Part shown: positions 27,764 to 35,125 of the stretch, piece by piece
Layout: every line of letters begins with the position of its first letter
Numbering within the stretch: the first letter of the stretch is position 1
NCBI RefSeq assembly: GCF_030818655.1
Contig: NZ_JAUTAN010000001.1
Location: forward strand, 496,001 to 560,000
DNA: 64,000 nt
From: Nocardioides zeae
GTDB taxonomy: Bacteria; Actinomycetota; Actinomycetes; Propionibacteriales; Nocardioidaceae
Reading direction: 5' to 3'
The notes under the pieces: model-generated
The model's database searches: none
What the model was told of the DNA's origin: nothing
The model's input: the letters and a program-made list of their open reading frames with translations, nothing else
Made by a program: the position numbers and the translations under genes

Positions 27764-27769
27764 ATTATG
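27764..27769 (-). promoter_or_regulatory. Putative -10 element of the ctaE-qcrCAB operon
   Basis: CATAAT on the minus strand is one base from TATAAT and ends 7 nt before the GTG at 27756. This predicts a leaderless ctaE transcript. Confidence 0.45.
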
Positions 27770-27882
27770 GCCCGAGGACGGGTGGGTTGTGACCACTGGC
27801 CCCCCACAAAGTCCGACGCAGTGTCGTAGACCGCGTAGCGGCGCGGAATTTACGGTGAAATCAGGCTCCCCACAGGGACGGG

Positions 27883-27888
27883 TAGCAT
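27883..27888 (+). promoter_or_regulatory. Putative -10 element of the receiver-like gene and trpD
   Basis: TAGCAT (TANNNT) ends 7 nt before the GTG at 27896, and no Shine-Dalgarno sequence is present between. Same leaderless layout as nadA and selO in this window. Confidence 0.45.
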
Positions 27889-27895
27889 CGCGCGG

Positions 27896-28342
27896 GTGAG
27901 CGCGATCCCTGAGCACCGGCCCGCCGCCGCGACGACCTCCGAGGAGCCGCTGACGATCCTCGTCTACAGCGACGACGTCCGCACGCGGGAGCAGGTGGTG
28001 CTGGCGCTCGGCCGCCGGCCCCACCCCGACCTCCCGGAGGTGCGGTACGTCGAGGTGGCGACCGAGCCGGTCGTGCGGGAGCAGGTGGCCGGCGGTGGCA
28101 TCGCCCTGGCGGTCCTCGACGGCGAGGCCGTGCCCGCCGGTGGCATGGGCATCGCCAAGCAGCTGAAGGACGAGGTCTACGGCTGCCCGCCCGTGCTCGT
28201 CCTCACCGGACGTCCGCAGGACGCGTGGCTCGCCACGTGGTCGCGCGCCGAGGCCGCCGTGCCGCACCCCGTCGACCCCGTGCTGCTCGCGGAGACGGTC
28301 GTGTCGCTGCTGCGCGCCCGCCTCGCGGTGTCGGCACGGTGA
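27896..28342 (+). CDS. Receiver-like (CheY-fold) protein upstream of trpD
   Basis: A 148-aa protein with a response-regulator-like fold. [16 protein letters not shown] gives a partial acidic pocket, [23 protein letters not shown] holds the candidate phospho-acceptor Asp, and VLVLTGR supplies the Thr position. The conserved Lys after beta-5 is not evident (AAVPHPVDP), so it may be a pseudo-receiver. It has no output domain. The stop overlaps the trpD start by GTGA, so the two are co-translated; why is not known. Confidence 0.7.
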   Translation: MSAIPEHRPAAATTSEEPLTILVYSDDVRTREQVVLALGRRPHPDLPEVRYVEVATEPVVREQVAGGGIALAVLDGEAVPAGGMGIAKQLKDEVYGCPPVLVLTGRPQDAWLATWSRAEAAVPHPVDPVLLAETVVSLLRARLAVSAR

Positions 28343-29403
28343 GCGCGCCGGTGTCGTCGGTCTCCTCGTCGTGGCCCGAGGTGCTGTCCGCCCTCGTCGC
28401 TCGTCACGACCTGTCGCCCGCCCAGGCGGGCTGGGCGATGAGCGAGGTCCTCGCCGGCGAGGCCACGCCGGCGCAGGTGGCGGGCTTCGCCGTCGCCCTG
28501 CGCGCGAAGGGCGAGTCCATCGACGAGGTCTCGGGCCTCGCGGACGCGATGATCGCGGCCGGTACGCCGCTGTCCGTCCCCGGGCGGCTCCTCGACGTCG
28601 TCGGCACCGGGGGTGACCGCTCGATGTCGGTCAACATCTCGTCGATGTCCGCGATCGTCGCCGCCGGTGCCGGTGCGCGGGTCGTCAAGCACGGCAACCG
28701 CTCCGCGTCGTCCAAGTCGGGCAGCGCCGACGTGCTCGAGGCCCTCGGCGTGCGCCTGGACCTGCCGGCGAGCCGGGTCGGCGAGCTGGCCGAGGAGGTC
28801 GGCATCACCTTCTGCTTCGCGGCGGCCTTCCACCCCGCGATGCGTCACGCCGCCGTCGCGCGGCGCGAGCTCGGCATCGGCACGACCTTCAACTTCCTGG
28901 GCCCCCTCACCAACCCGGCCCGGCCGGGTGCGCAGGCGATCGGGTGTGCCGACCCCGCGATGGCGCCCGTCATGGCCGGCGTCTTCGCCCGGCGCGGCGT
29001 GGACGCCTGGGTGTTCCGCGGCGACGACGGTCTCGACGAGCTGACCACCACCACGACGTCCTCCCTCTGGGTCGTGCACGGGGGAGAGGTCCGCGAGGAG
29101 CGGGTCGAGCCCGCCGACCTCGGGTTCGCCCGCGCCACCACGGAGGACCTGAGGGGCGGGGACGTGTCCTACAACGCCGCCGTCGTGCGTCGTCTGCTGG
29201 CCGGCGACCGTGGGCCCGTGCGTGACGCGGTGCTCCTCAACGCCGGTGCGGCTCTCGCCGTCCACGGGCTCGACGACCCGGCCGCGGCCGCCCTGCCCGT
29301 CGCGGAGCAGCTGGCCCGCGGCGTACGGCGGGCGGCGGACGCCATCGACTCCGGTGCTGCGGAGGCGACCCTGGCCAAGTGGGTGGAGGCCTCGGCGGCC
29401 TGA
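28339..29403 (+). CDS. trpD: Anthranilate phosphoribosyltransferase
   Basis: A 354-aa enzyme transferring phosphoribose from PRPP to anthranilate in tryptophan synthesis. It has the PRPP-binding [34 protein letters not shown] glycine-rich loop, and [13 protein letters not shown]. The GTG overlaps the previous stop. Other trp genes are absent from the window, so this is a detached trpD, as beside ctaE in mycobacteria. Confidence 0.96.
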   Translation: MSAPVSSVSSSWPEVLSALVARHDLSPAQAGWAMSEVLAGEATPAQVAGFAVALRAKGESIDEVSGLADAMIAAGTPLSVPGRLLDVVGTGGDRSMSVNISSMSAIVAAGAGARVVKHGNRSASSKSGSADVLEALGVRLDLPASRVGELAEEVGITFCFAAAFHPAMRHAAVARRELGIGTTFNFLGPLTNPARPGAQAIGCADPAMAPVMAGVFARRGVDAWVFRGDDGLDELTTTTTSSLWVVHGGEVREERVEPADLGFARATTEDLRGGDVSYNAAVVRRLLAGDRGPVRDAVLLNAGAALAVHGLDDPAAAALPVAEQLARGVRRAADAIDSGAAEATLAKWVEASAA

Positions 29404-29432
29404 GGCCGGCCTGGGGTCGGCCTGGGGTCCGC

Positions 29433-30008
29433 TCAGGCGGCGGGCTCGGCGGCCGGCGGCGTCGGCGTGGCCGGTGGCGCGAGGGTCCCCGGCAGGTCGA
29501 GGGCGTAGGACTCCCCGAGGCGGCGGAAGCCGAGCCGCGCGTAGTAGGGGTCCTTCATGTTCGCCGGGGTGATCACCCGGCGGATGCCGCGGTTGCGGAG
29601 GATGTCGCTGCGCAGCCAGACGTACTCGCCCGCGGCGCAGTCGCGGAACCCGGGCGTGACCCAGTCCAGCTCGACGTGCGCGACGTCGCCGCTCGTGCGC
29701 AGCACCACGACGCCCACGGTCTGGTCGCCCTCCTGCACGAGGTAGGCCTGCAGGTCGGTGCGGGTGGGGTACCACACGAAGTCGGGCTGGTGCTCGTGGA
29801 TGTCGACGTCGTGCGTGCGGAGCACGTGGTTGAGGTAGGCGTCGTCCGAGCCCACCGCGAGCACCGTGAAGCTGCGGACCCGGGCCGTGGCCGTCGGCGT
29901 CGCCGCGGTCGCCGAGCGACGGGACCGGCCGACCCACAGCCCGACGACCGCCGCCACGACCACCAGCAGCACCAGGAGGGCCGGCCAGGGGTCGATGCTC
30001 GGGGTCAC
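29433..30008 (-). CDS. Membrane-anchored GNAT-like protein
   Basis: A 191-aa protein with one N-terminal helix (about residues 9-27) and a soluble domain resembling the second half of a GNAT fold: VAHVELDWVTPGFRDCAAG, LRNRGIRRVITPANMKDPYYARLGFRRLGE. A clear acetyl-CoA pyrophosphate loop is not seen, so enzymatic activity is doubtful. The C terminus is Pro/Ala-rich. It converges on trpD. Confidence 0.65.
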   Translation of the reverse strand: MTPSIDPWPALLVLLVVVAAVVGLWVGRSRRSATAATPTATARVRSFTVLAVGSDDAYLNHVLRTHDVDIHEHQPDFVWYPTRTDLQAYLVQEGDQTVGVVVLRTSGDVAHVELDWVTPGFRDCAAGEYVWLRSDILRNRGIRRVITPANMKDPYYARLGFRRLGESYALDLPGTLAPPATPTPPAAEPAA

Positions 30009-30092
30009 AGTCGCGATCGTACGAAGGCCCCGATCGGCGACCGGCTCCCTTAACCGAAGCGTGACGTGAGGTACATCACTTCAGGTGAGGTG

Positions 30093-30371
30093 TCAGTCGA
30101 GGCCGAGCGAGAACGCGGACTCGAGGTCGTGCCGCGAGTAGGTGCGGAAGGCGATGTGGGTCTCGGTCGCCAGGACGCCCTCCACCTTGTTGAGCCGGTC
30201 GGCGACGACGGAGGCGATGTCGTCGTGCTGGCGCACCCGCACGAGGGCGATGAGGTCGATCTGGCCGGTGACCGAGTAGACCTCGCTGACCCCGTCGAGC
30301 GCGGCGATCGACTGGGCGACCTCCGGGATGCGGTCGACCTCGGCGTTGACGAACACGATGGCGGTGATCAC
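30093..30371 (-). CDS. Stand-alone Lrp/AsnC ligand-binding (RAM) domain protein
   Basis: A 92-aa protein consisting only of the RAM domain of Lrp/AsnC regulators: MITAIVFVNAEVDRIPEVAQ..., GVSEVYSVTGQIDLIALVRV, LNKVEGVLATETHIAFRTY. There is no helix-turn-helix. Such proteins may bind amino acids and modulate full-length Lrp proteins (family knowledge). The start is GTG at 30371, next to the repeat-bearing intergenic region. Confidence 0.85.
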   Translation of the reverse strand: MITAIVFVNAEVDRIPEVAQSIAALDGVSEVYSVTGQIDLIALVRVRQHDDIASVVADRLNKVEGVLATETHIAFRTYSRHDLESAFSLGLD

Positions 30372-30434
30372 GGTCGAAGCCTAGGCCGTGGCGCCGTGGG
30401 GGGCGACGGTCGCGGGGCGCGCGCCGCGGCCTAC

Positions 30435-30509
30435 CCACCCCGGTCGTGGTGCGAGGCCACCGCTTTCTGAAGGTCTGGCACCACGACCGGCGGGTCGGGC
30501 TGCTGCGGG
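30435..30509. repeat. Hairpin repeat element, copy 1
   Basis: A 75-bp element. Perfect 13-bp arms CCGGTCGTGGTGC (30440-30452) and GCACCACGACCGG (30478-30490) extend, after one G-G mismatch, by AGGCC/GGTCT with one G-U pair, around a 13-nt loop (ACCGCTTTCTGAA). The hairpin is followed by a 19-nt flank CGGGTCGGGCTGCTGCGGG shared with copy 2. Confidence 0.8.
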
Positions 30510-30612
30510 CGCCCCTGGCGCTGGAACTGGGACCTTGGTACGCCGCCGCCACGCCCCGGGCCGCACCGAGCGCACAGTCCCGAGGGTGGGGTGGAGCCAC
30601 CGCCTGCACCGG

Positions 30613-30689
30613 CCACCCCGGGTCGTGGTGCGAGGCCACCGCTTTCCGCAGGTCTGGCACCACGACCGGCGGGTCGGGCTGCTGCGGGG
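30613..30689. repeat. Hairpin repeat element, copy 2
   Basis: Second copy, same orientation. The hairpin is GGTCGTGGTGC (30621-30631) / GCACCACGACC (30657-30667) with the same inner AGGCC/GGTCT extension. The loop differs at two positions (ACCGCTTTCCGCA), and one extra G disrupts the outer end of the stem. The 5' CCACCCC and the 3' 19-nt flank are conserved. Confidence 0.8.
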
Positions 30690-30727
30690 GAGCGGCGGGC
30701 CGGCGGGCGACCGGGGGTACGTCGCGG

Positions 30728-32593
30728 TCAGCGGACGGGGCGGTGGTGGGTGCTGAGGGGGCGGCGGTCGTCGAAGGGGGCCGCGGCCGTGCGGGCCTGG
30801 TGCTGCGCCTCACCGATCCAGAGGTGGCGGGCTGCACCGCCGACGGGGCAGGTCCAGGCGCCGTCCACGTCGACGAGCCGCACGCCCGGTTGCTCGAGCC
30901 AGGTCAGGACGGCCTCGGTCTCCTCCGCGCTCGCCGCCGGCACCGGGCCGGGCGCGGGGCGCACGGTCTCGGCGCCGGCCCGGAGGGTGGCGACGTACGC
31001 CTGCGCGTCGTGGCCCGGCGGGATCACGCCCGCCGCCGCCAGCCGCCCGTGGCGGACGACGTGGACGGCCCAGCGGGCGTCGTCGCCCCGGTGCACGGCC
31101 ACGAGCTCGGGCAGCCGGGTGAGCGCGACCAGGCGCTGGGTGCGGGCGGCGGCGCGGACGAGCGCCACGAGCCGGTCGCGGTGGAGACCGGCCTCCTCGA
31201 AGCGCTCCTGCTCCGCGAACGTCGTCATGCGGGCGCCCAGCCGCTCGACCACCTCCGTGGGGTCGGCGACGAGGGCGGCGCGGGTGGCGCCGACGACCGC
31301 GTCGTAGTCCTCCCAGGTCACGCTCCCGTCGCACGGCGACAGGCACCGGCCCATCTCGGCGAGGACGCAGGGCGTGCCGTTCGGGGTGCGGGCCATCCGG
31401 CCGGCGCACTGGCGCAGGGGATAGGTGTCGTGGAGCGCGACCACGGTGGCCTCGGCGCCGCGACGCGAGCCGAAGGGACCCAGGTAGGTCGCCCCGTCGT
31501 CGAGCACCCGGGTCACGAGCGAGAGGCGCGGCCAGGGCTCGTCCGTGAGCTTGACGAAGTGGGTCTTCTCGGGGAACCGCGACCGGCGGTTGTAGCGCGG
31601 CTTGTGCTCCGCGATGAGCCGCAGCTCACGGACCCGCGCCTCCAGCGGGGTCGCGCACTCGATGGTGCGCACCCGTTCGGCGACCTGGATCATCTCGCCC
31701 ATCCTCGACCGGGTCTCGGAGGCCGTGAAGTAGGACCGCACCCGTGTGCGCAGGTCCTTCGACGTGCCCACGTAGAGCACCCGGTCGGACGCATCGACGA
31801 AGAGGTAGACCCCCGGCGCGTGGGGGAGGCCCTCCGCCAGGTGTCGCTTGCGCCGCTGCGCGGTCGTCACCTTCGAGCTGAAGGCCTGCAGCTCCTCGAG
31901 CGTGTGGACCCCCAGACCACCGAGGCGACCGATGAGGCCGTGCAGCACGTCCACGGTCGCCCGCGCATCGTGCAGGGCCCGGTGGTCGGGGGTCGTCGTG
32001 GCGCCGAAGAGCTGCGCGAGCGAGCCCAGCTTGCAGTTCGGCGTCTCGTCGCGCGTCACCACACGACGGGCGAGGCGGGCGGTGTCGAGCACCTCGAACG
32101 CCGGCCACGGCCGCTGCTGCTCACGCGCGAAGTGCTGGAGGAACCCCACGTCGAAGGGCGCGTTGTGGGCGACGAGCACGCACCCCTGCGCGAACTCGAG
32201 GAACGAGGGCAGCACCGTGTCGATCGTCGGGGCGTCGACGACCATCGCCGTCGTGATGCCGGTCAGCACGGTGATGAAGGCCGGGATCTCCTCGTGGGGG
32301 TTCACCAGCGTCTGGAACTCGCCGAGGATCTCGCCGCCGCGGACCTTCACGGCCCCGACCTCCGTGATCTTCGAGCCCGCCGCCGGTGAGCCGCCGGTCG
32401 TCTCGAGGTCGACGACGCAGAAGGTGACGTCGCGCAGCAGGCGCCCCATCTCGTCGAACCCGCGCTGCTCCTCCCAGCGCGAGGCCTCGCCGCGGGGTCG
32501 TCCCGTGGGACGCGGACCCGGCCCGGGAGCGGGCCTCGGCCCGGGGCCCGGCGCGGGCCGCGGCGTGGTGGGGCGGGAGTGCTGGTGCCTCAT
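30728..32593 (-). CDS. DEDDh exonuclease / GIY-YIG (UvrC-like) fusion protein
   Basis: A 621-aa two-part nuclease. A Pro/Gly/Arg-rich N terminus contains an 8-residue tandem repeat. A DEDDh exonuclease domain (about 50-215) follows, with VVDLETTGG, HNAPFDVGFL and HRALHDARATVDV, like the DNA polymerase III epsilon subunit. The GIY-YIG domain (about 240-330) has APGVYLFVDASDRVLYVGTS and a UvrC-like catalytic region, and a Cys-bearing segment (CAGRMARTPNGTPC, EMGRCLSPC) resembles UvrC/Cho. M. tuberculosis Rv2191 has the same fusion. A DNA-repair role is inferred. Confidence 0.88.
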   Translation of the reverse strand: MRHQHSRPTTPRPAPGPGPRPAPGPGPRPTGRPRGEASRWEEQRGFDEMGRLLRDVTFCVVDLETTGGSPAAGSKITEVGAVKVRGGEILGEFQTLVNPHEEIPAFITVLTGITTAMVVDAPTIDTVLPSFLEFAQGCVLVAHNAPFDVGFLQHFAREQQRPWPAFEVLDTARLARRVVTRDETPNCKLGSLAQLFGATTTPDHRALHDARATVDVLHGLIGRLGGLGVHTLEELQAFSSKVTTAQRRKRHLAEGLPHAPGVYLFVDASDRVLYVGTSKDLRTRVRSYFTASETRSRMGEMIQVAERVRTIECATPLEARVRELRLIAEHKPRYNRRSRFPEKTHFVKLTDEPWPRLSLVTRVLDDGATYLGPFGSRRGAEATVVALHDTYPLRQCAGRMARTPNGTPCVLAEMGRCLSPCDGSVTWEDYDAVVGATRAALVADPTEVVERLGARMTTFAEQERFEEAGLHRDRLVALVRAAARTQRLVALTRLPELVAVHRGDDARWAVHVVRHGRLAAAGVIPPGHDAQAYVATLRAGAETVRPAPGPVPAASAEETEAVLTWLEQPGVRLVDVDGAWTCPVGGAARHLWIGEAQHQARTAAAPFDDRRPLSTHHRPVR

Positions 32594-32640
32594 GCCGCGG
32601 GACGCTAGGCAACGGCACCGACAGTCCTGCTCCGCGCCAC

Positions 32641-32646
32641 TAGGCT
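32641..32646 (+). promoter_or_regulatory. Putative -10 element of the NYN-domain gene
   Basis: TAGGCT (TANNNT) ends 9 nt before the GTG at 32656. A GGAGGA lies in the same gap with 4-nt spacing, so both leaderless and SD-led initiation remain possible. Confidence 0.4.
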
Positions 32647-32655
32647 GGAGGAACT

Positions 32656-34008
32656 GTGACCACCACGAGCACCGACCCCGCCGCGCTGCCCGAGCCCCTG
32701 CGGGCCCGGGTGGTGCAGCTGAGCGCCCAGGTGCTGCCCGACGTCGGGGTGCTGCCGCCCCCGCTGCGCAAGGTCGCCACGTTCGCGCCCCAGCGCCGTG
32801 CCCGGCTCGGGGGAGGGCAGATCGCCGCCGCGCTGGGCGACGACGACCTCCGCGACCGGGTCGCGACGCAGGTCGTGGCGCGTTCCGACCTGGGTGGGCT
32901 CGCGACGGAGCTGCTGGGCCCGGCCACGGGGGACGACGAGCAGGAGCGCGAGGTCCGCGACCTCCCCCTGCACGACCCCGTCGACGTCGCCGCGCTCCTG
33001 TGGCTGGTGCGCCCCCCGGGCTGGGAGGCGGCGTACGACGCGGCCCTGGCGCGCCTCGACGAGGTGCGCGACGCGGCGGTTGCCGCGGAGGACGCCGAGG
33101 CGCGGCGGGCCCTCGAGCGGCGGGTCGCGGTCCTCGAGGACGAGCTCGCCCGCCAGCGGGTCGAGGCGCGGGAGCAGCACGACGCGCTGCGTGCCGAGAA
33201 CACCTCCCTGCGGCGGAAGGTGGGCGAGGCGCGTGCCGCCGGGCGGGGTGCCGACGAGGCCCGCGAGCGGGCGCTCGAGGAGCAGCGCCAGGCCCAGGAG
33301 CGGGCGACCGCTGCCGCCTCCGCCGCCGAGGGCGAGGTGCGTCGGCTCCGCCGCCAGGTCGAGGAGCTGCAGGCCCAGGTCGCCACCCGTCGCGGCGGCG
33401 CGCGCGCCGAGCGGGAGGACGCGACGATGCGGACGCGGCTGCTCCTCGACACCCTCGTCGCCTCGGCGCAGGGCCTGCAGCGCGAGCTCGGGCTGCCCGC
33501 CGCCCCGGAGACCGCGACGCCGGGGGAGCGGCACGAGGCCTCGCTCGTGGCGACCGGGACCCGCACGACCTCCGCAGCCGGCGCGCTGGGCACCGGCAGC
33601 CCGGCGCTGCTGGAGCAGCTGATCGCCATGCCCCGCGCCCGGCTCATCGTCGACGGCTACAACGTCACGAAGCAGACGTGGGGCGGTTCGTCGCTCGAGG
33701 TGCAGCGGCTGCGCCTCGTCAACGGGATCGCCCCCGTCGTGGCGCGCTCGGGCGCCGAGACCACCGTCGTCTTCGACGCCGCCTCCTCCCCGACGCGGCC
33801 CGTCATCACGGCACCGCGGGGCGTGCGCGTGGCGTTCAGCCCCGAGCACGTCATCGCCGACGACGTCATCCGCGACCTCGTCAACCTCGAGCCCACGGGC
33901 CGGATGGTCGTGGTCGTGACGAGCGACCAGGCGCTCGCCCGCGACGTACGGCGCGCGGGGGCCACCGTCATGGACGCCGTGGCGCTGGCCGGACTGCTCA
34001 CCCGCTAG
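32656..34008 (+). CDS. NYN (PIN-like) domain RNA-binding/ribonuclease-like protein
   Basis: A 450-aa protein. The N-terminal region (1-130) is conserved in actinobacteria, and a long charged coiled coil spans about 145-265. The C-terminal NYN/YacP domain (about 325-450) has ARLIVDGYNVTKQTW, TVVFDAASSP, HVIADDVIRDLV and VVTSDQALARDVRRAG, giving the conserved acidic residues of a PIN-type nuclease. Its RNA target is unknown. The gene is divergent from the exonuclease gene. Confidence 0.87.
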   Translation: MTTTSTDPAALPEPLRARVVQLSAQVLPDVGVLPPPLRKVATFAPQRRARLGGGQIAAALGDDDLRDRVATQVVARSDLGGLATELLGPATGDDEQEREVRDLPLHDPVDVAALLWLVRPPGWEAAYDAALARLDEVRDAAVAAEDAEARRALERRVAVLEDELARQRVEAREQHDALRAENTSLRRKVGEARAAGRGADEARERALEEQRQAQERATAAASAAEGEVRRLRRQVEELQAQVATRRGGARAEREDATMRTRLLLDTLVASAQGLQRELGLPAAPETATPGERHEASLVATGTRTTSAAGALGTGSPALLEQLIAMPRARLIVDGYNVTKQTWGGSSLEVQRLRLVNGIAPVVARSGAETTVVFDAASSPTRPVITAPRGVRVAFSPEHVIADDVIRDLVNLEPTGRMVVVVTSDQALARDVRRAGATVMDAVALAGLLTR

Positions 34009-34141
34009 CAGGCCACCCGGCACGCAGGAGTCGGCTCGGGTTGGGCTGGCGTTCTCCTCGACCGGCGACAACGGCTCGAGCGGCCGTCTCGTGTCCCCGG
34101 TCGCGCCGCCGTGCGTCGCCGAGCGTCACCGAGGAGTCCCC

Positions 34142-35125
34142 GTGCTGCCCTGGGTCGTCATCCCCGCCCTCAACGAGGCGGACAACCTCCGCGTGCTGGT
34201 GCCGCGCGTGGTCGAGCACGCCGTCGCGCTCCACCCGGACGCCCGCGTGCTGCTCGTCAACGACGGCTCGACGGACGACACCGCGGAGGTGATGCGGACG
34301 CTCGCCGCGGCCCACCCCTCCGTCGAGCTCGAGATGCTGCGGCACAACCGGGGCAAGGCCGCCGCCCTCCGGATCGGCTTCGAGCGCGCGCTCGAGGGCG
34401 GGGCCGACGTCGTCGTGATGATGGACGCCGACGGCCAGGACGACCCCGCGGAGCTGCCGGCCCTGGCGGCCGCCCTCGCCGAGGGGGCCGACCTGGTGAC
34501 CGGGGCGCGCCTCACGCGCCGCGACCGGTTCGTGAAGCGCACGACCTCGCGGGTCTACAACCGCACGACGGCCCTGCTCTCGGGCGCGCCCGGCAACGAC
34601 TTCAACTCGGGGTTCAAGATGATGCGCGCCGAGGTGGCGGCGGACGTCGTGCCGATGCTCTACGGCGAGATGCACCGCTACCTCACGGTCGTCGCCCACG
34701 ACCTGGGCCACCGCGTGGCCGAGGTGCCCGTCGAGCACCACCCGCGCATGTCGGGGTCGAGCAAGTACGGCCTCGCGCGGTTCTGGCGCGGCTTCGCCGA
34801 CCTCGTGACGGTGCGGTTCCTGCTGTCCTACGAGAACCGGCCCTCCCACCTCTTCGGCGGCATCGGCTCCGCCTGCTTCGTCCTCGGCGGCCTGGTGCTC
34901 GCCTACCTCACGGTCCTCAAGGTCGTGACCGGCGCGACCATCGGCGACCGTCCGCTGCTGCTCGCGGGCGTGCTGCTCGTGCTCGTCGGCCTCCAGCTGC
35001 TGCTGTTCGGCCTGCTCGCCGAGCTCGTGGTGCACGCGCGGCAGCAGGCGCGACCGGGCCGGGACGTGCGACCGACCTACGACGCCGGCCGCCTGGTGGC
35101 GGACGTGCGGCGTACCGACGCGTGA
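34142..35125 (+). CDS. Family 2 glycosyltransferase, DPM1/polyprenyl-phosphate sugar type
   Basis: A 327-aa enzyme. The GT2 catalytic domain shows WVVIPALNEADNLR, LLVNDGSTDDTAEV, VVMMDADGQDDP and GNDFNSGFKMM. Two C-terminal helices (about 240-300) anchor it to the membrane. It probably makes a polyprenyl-phosphate-linked sugar, possibly the donor for the GT39-like enzyme encoded next. The GTG at 34142 is preferred, with GAGGAG 5 nt upstream; a start at 34091 lacks this. It overlaps the next gene by GTGA. Confidence 0.9.
   Translation: MLPWVVIPALNEADNLRVLVPRVVEHAVALHPDARVLLVNDGSTDDTAEVMRTLAAAHPSVELEMLRHNRGKAAALRIGFERALEGGADVVVMMDADGQDDPAELPALAAALAEGADLVTGARLTRRDRFVKRTTSRVYNRTTALLSGAPGNDFNSGFKMMRAEVAADVVPMLYGEMHRYLTVVAHDLGHRVAEVPVEHHPRMSGSSKYGLARFWRGFADLVTVRFLLSYENRPSHLFGGIGSACFVLGGLVLAYLTVLKVVTGATIGDRPLLLAGVLLVLVGLQLLLFGLLAELVVHARQQARPGRDVRPTYDAGRLVADVRRTDA

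Larger units (their letters stand above)
30372..30727. other. 356-bp intergenic region with two long hairpin repeats
   Basis: No credible gene is present between the RAM-domain gene and the exonuclease gene. Open frames crossing it on either strand are low-complexity and change content at the repeats. It holds two copies of a 75-77 bp element (listed separately) in the same orientation, about 103 bp apart, plus very GC-rich unique sequence between them. Confidence 0.7.

Noticed and set aside
30435..30690. CRISPR-like array
   Set aside because: Only two copies, 75-77 bp long with a 103-bp gap, no regular spacers and no cas genes.
30446..32389. Long plus-strand open frame (about 647 codons) antisense to the exonuclease/GIY-YIG gene
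   Set aside because: Composition is Arg/Gly/Ala-rich with no motif. The minus strand encodes a clear two-domain nuclease, so this is a GC-bias shadow.
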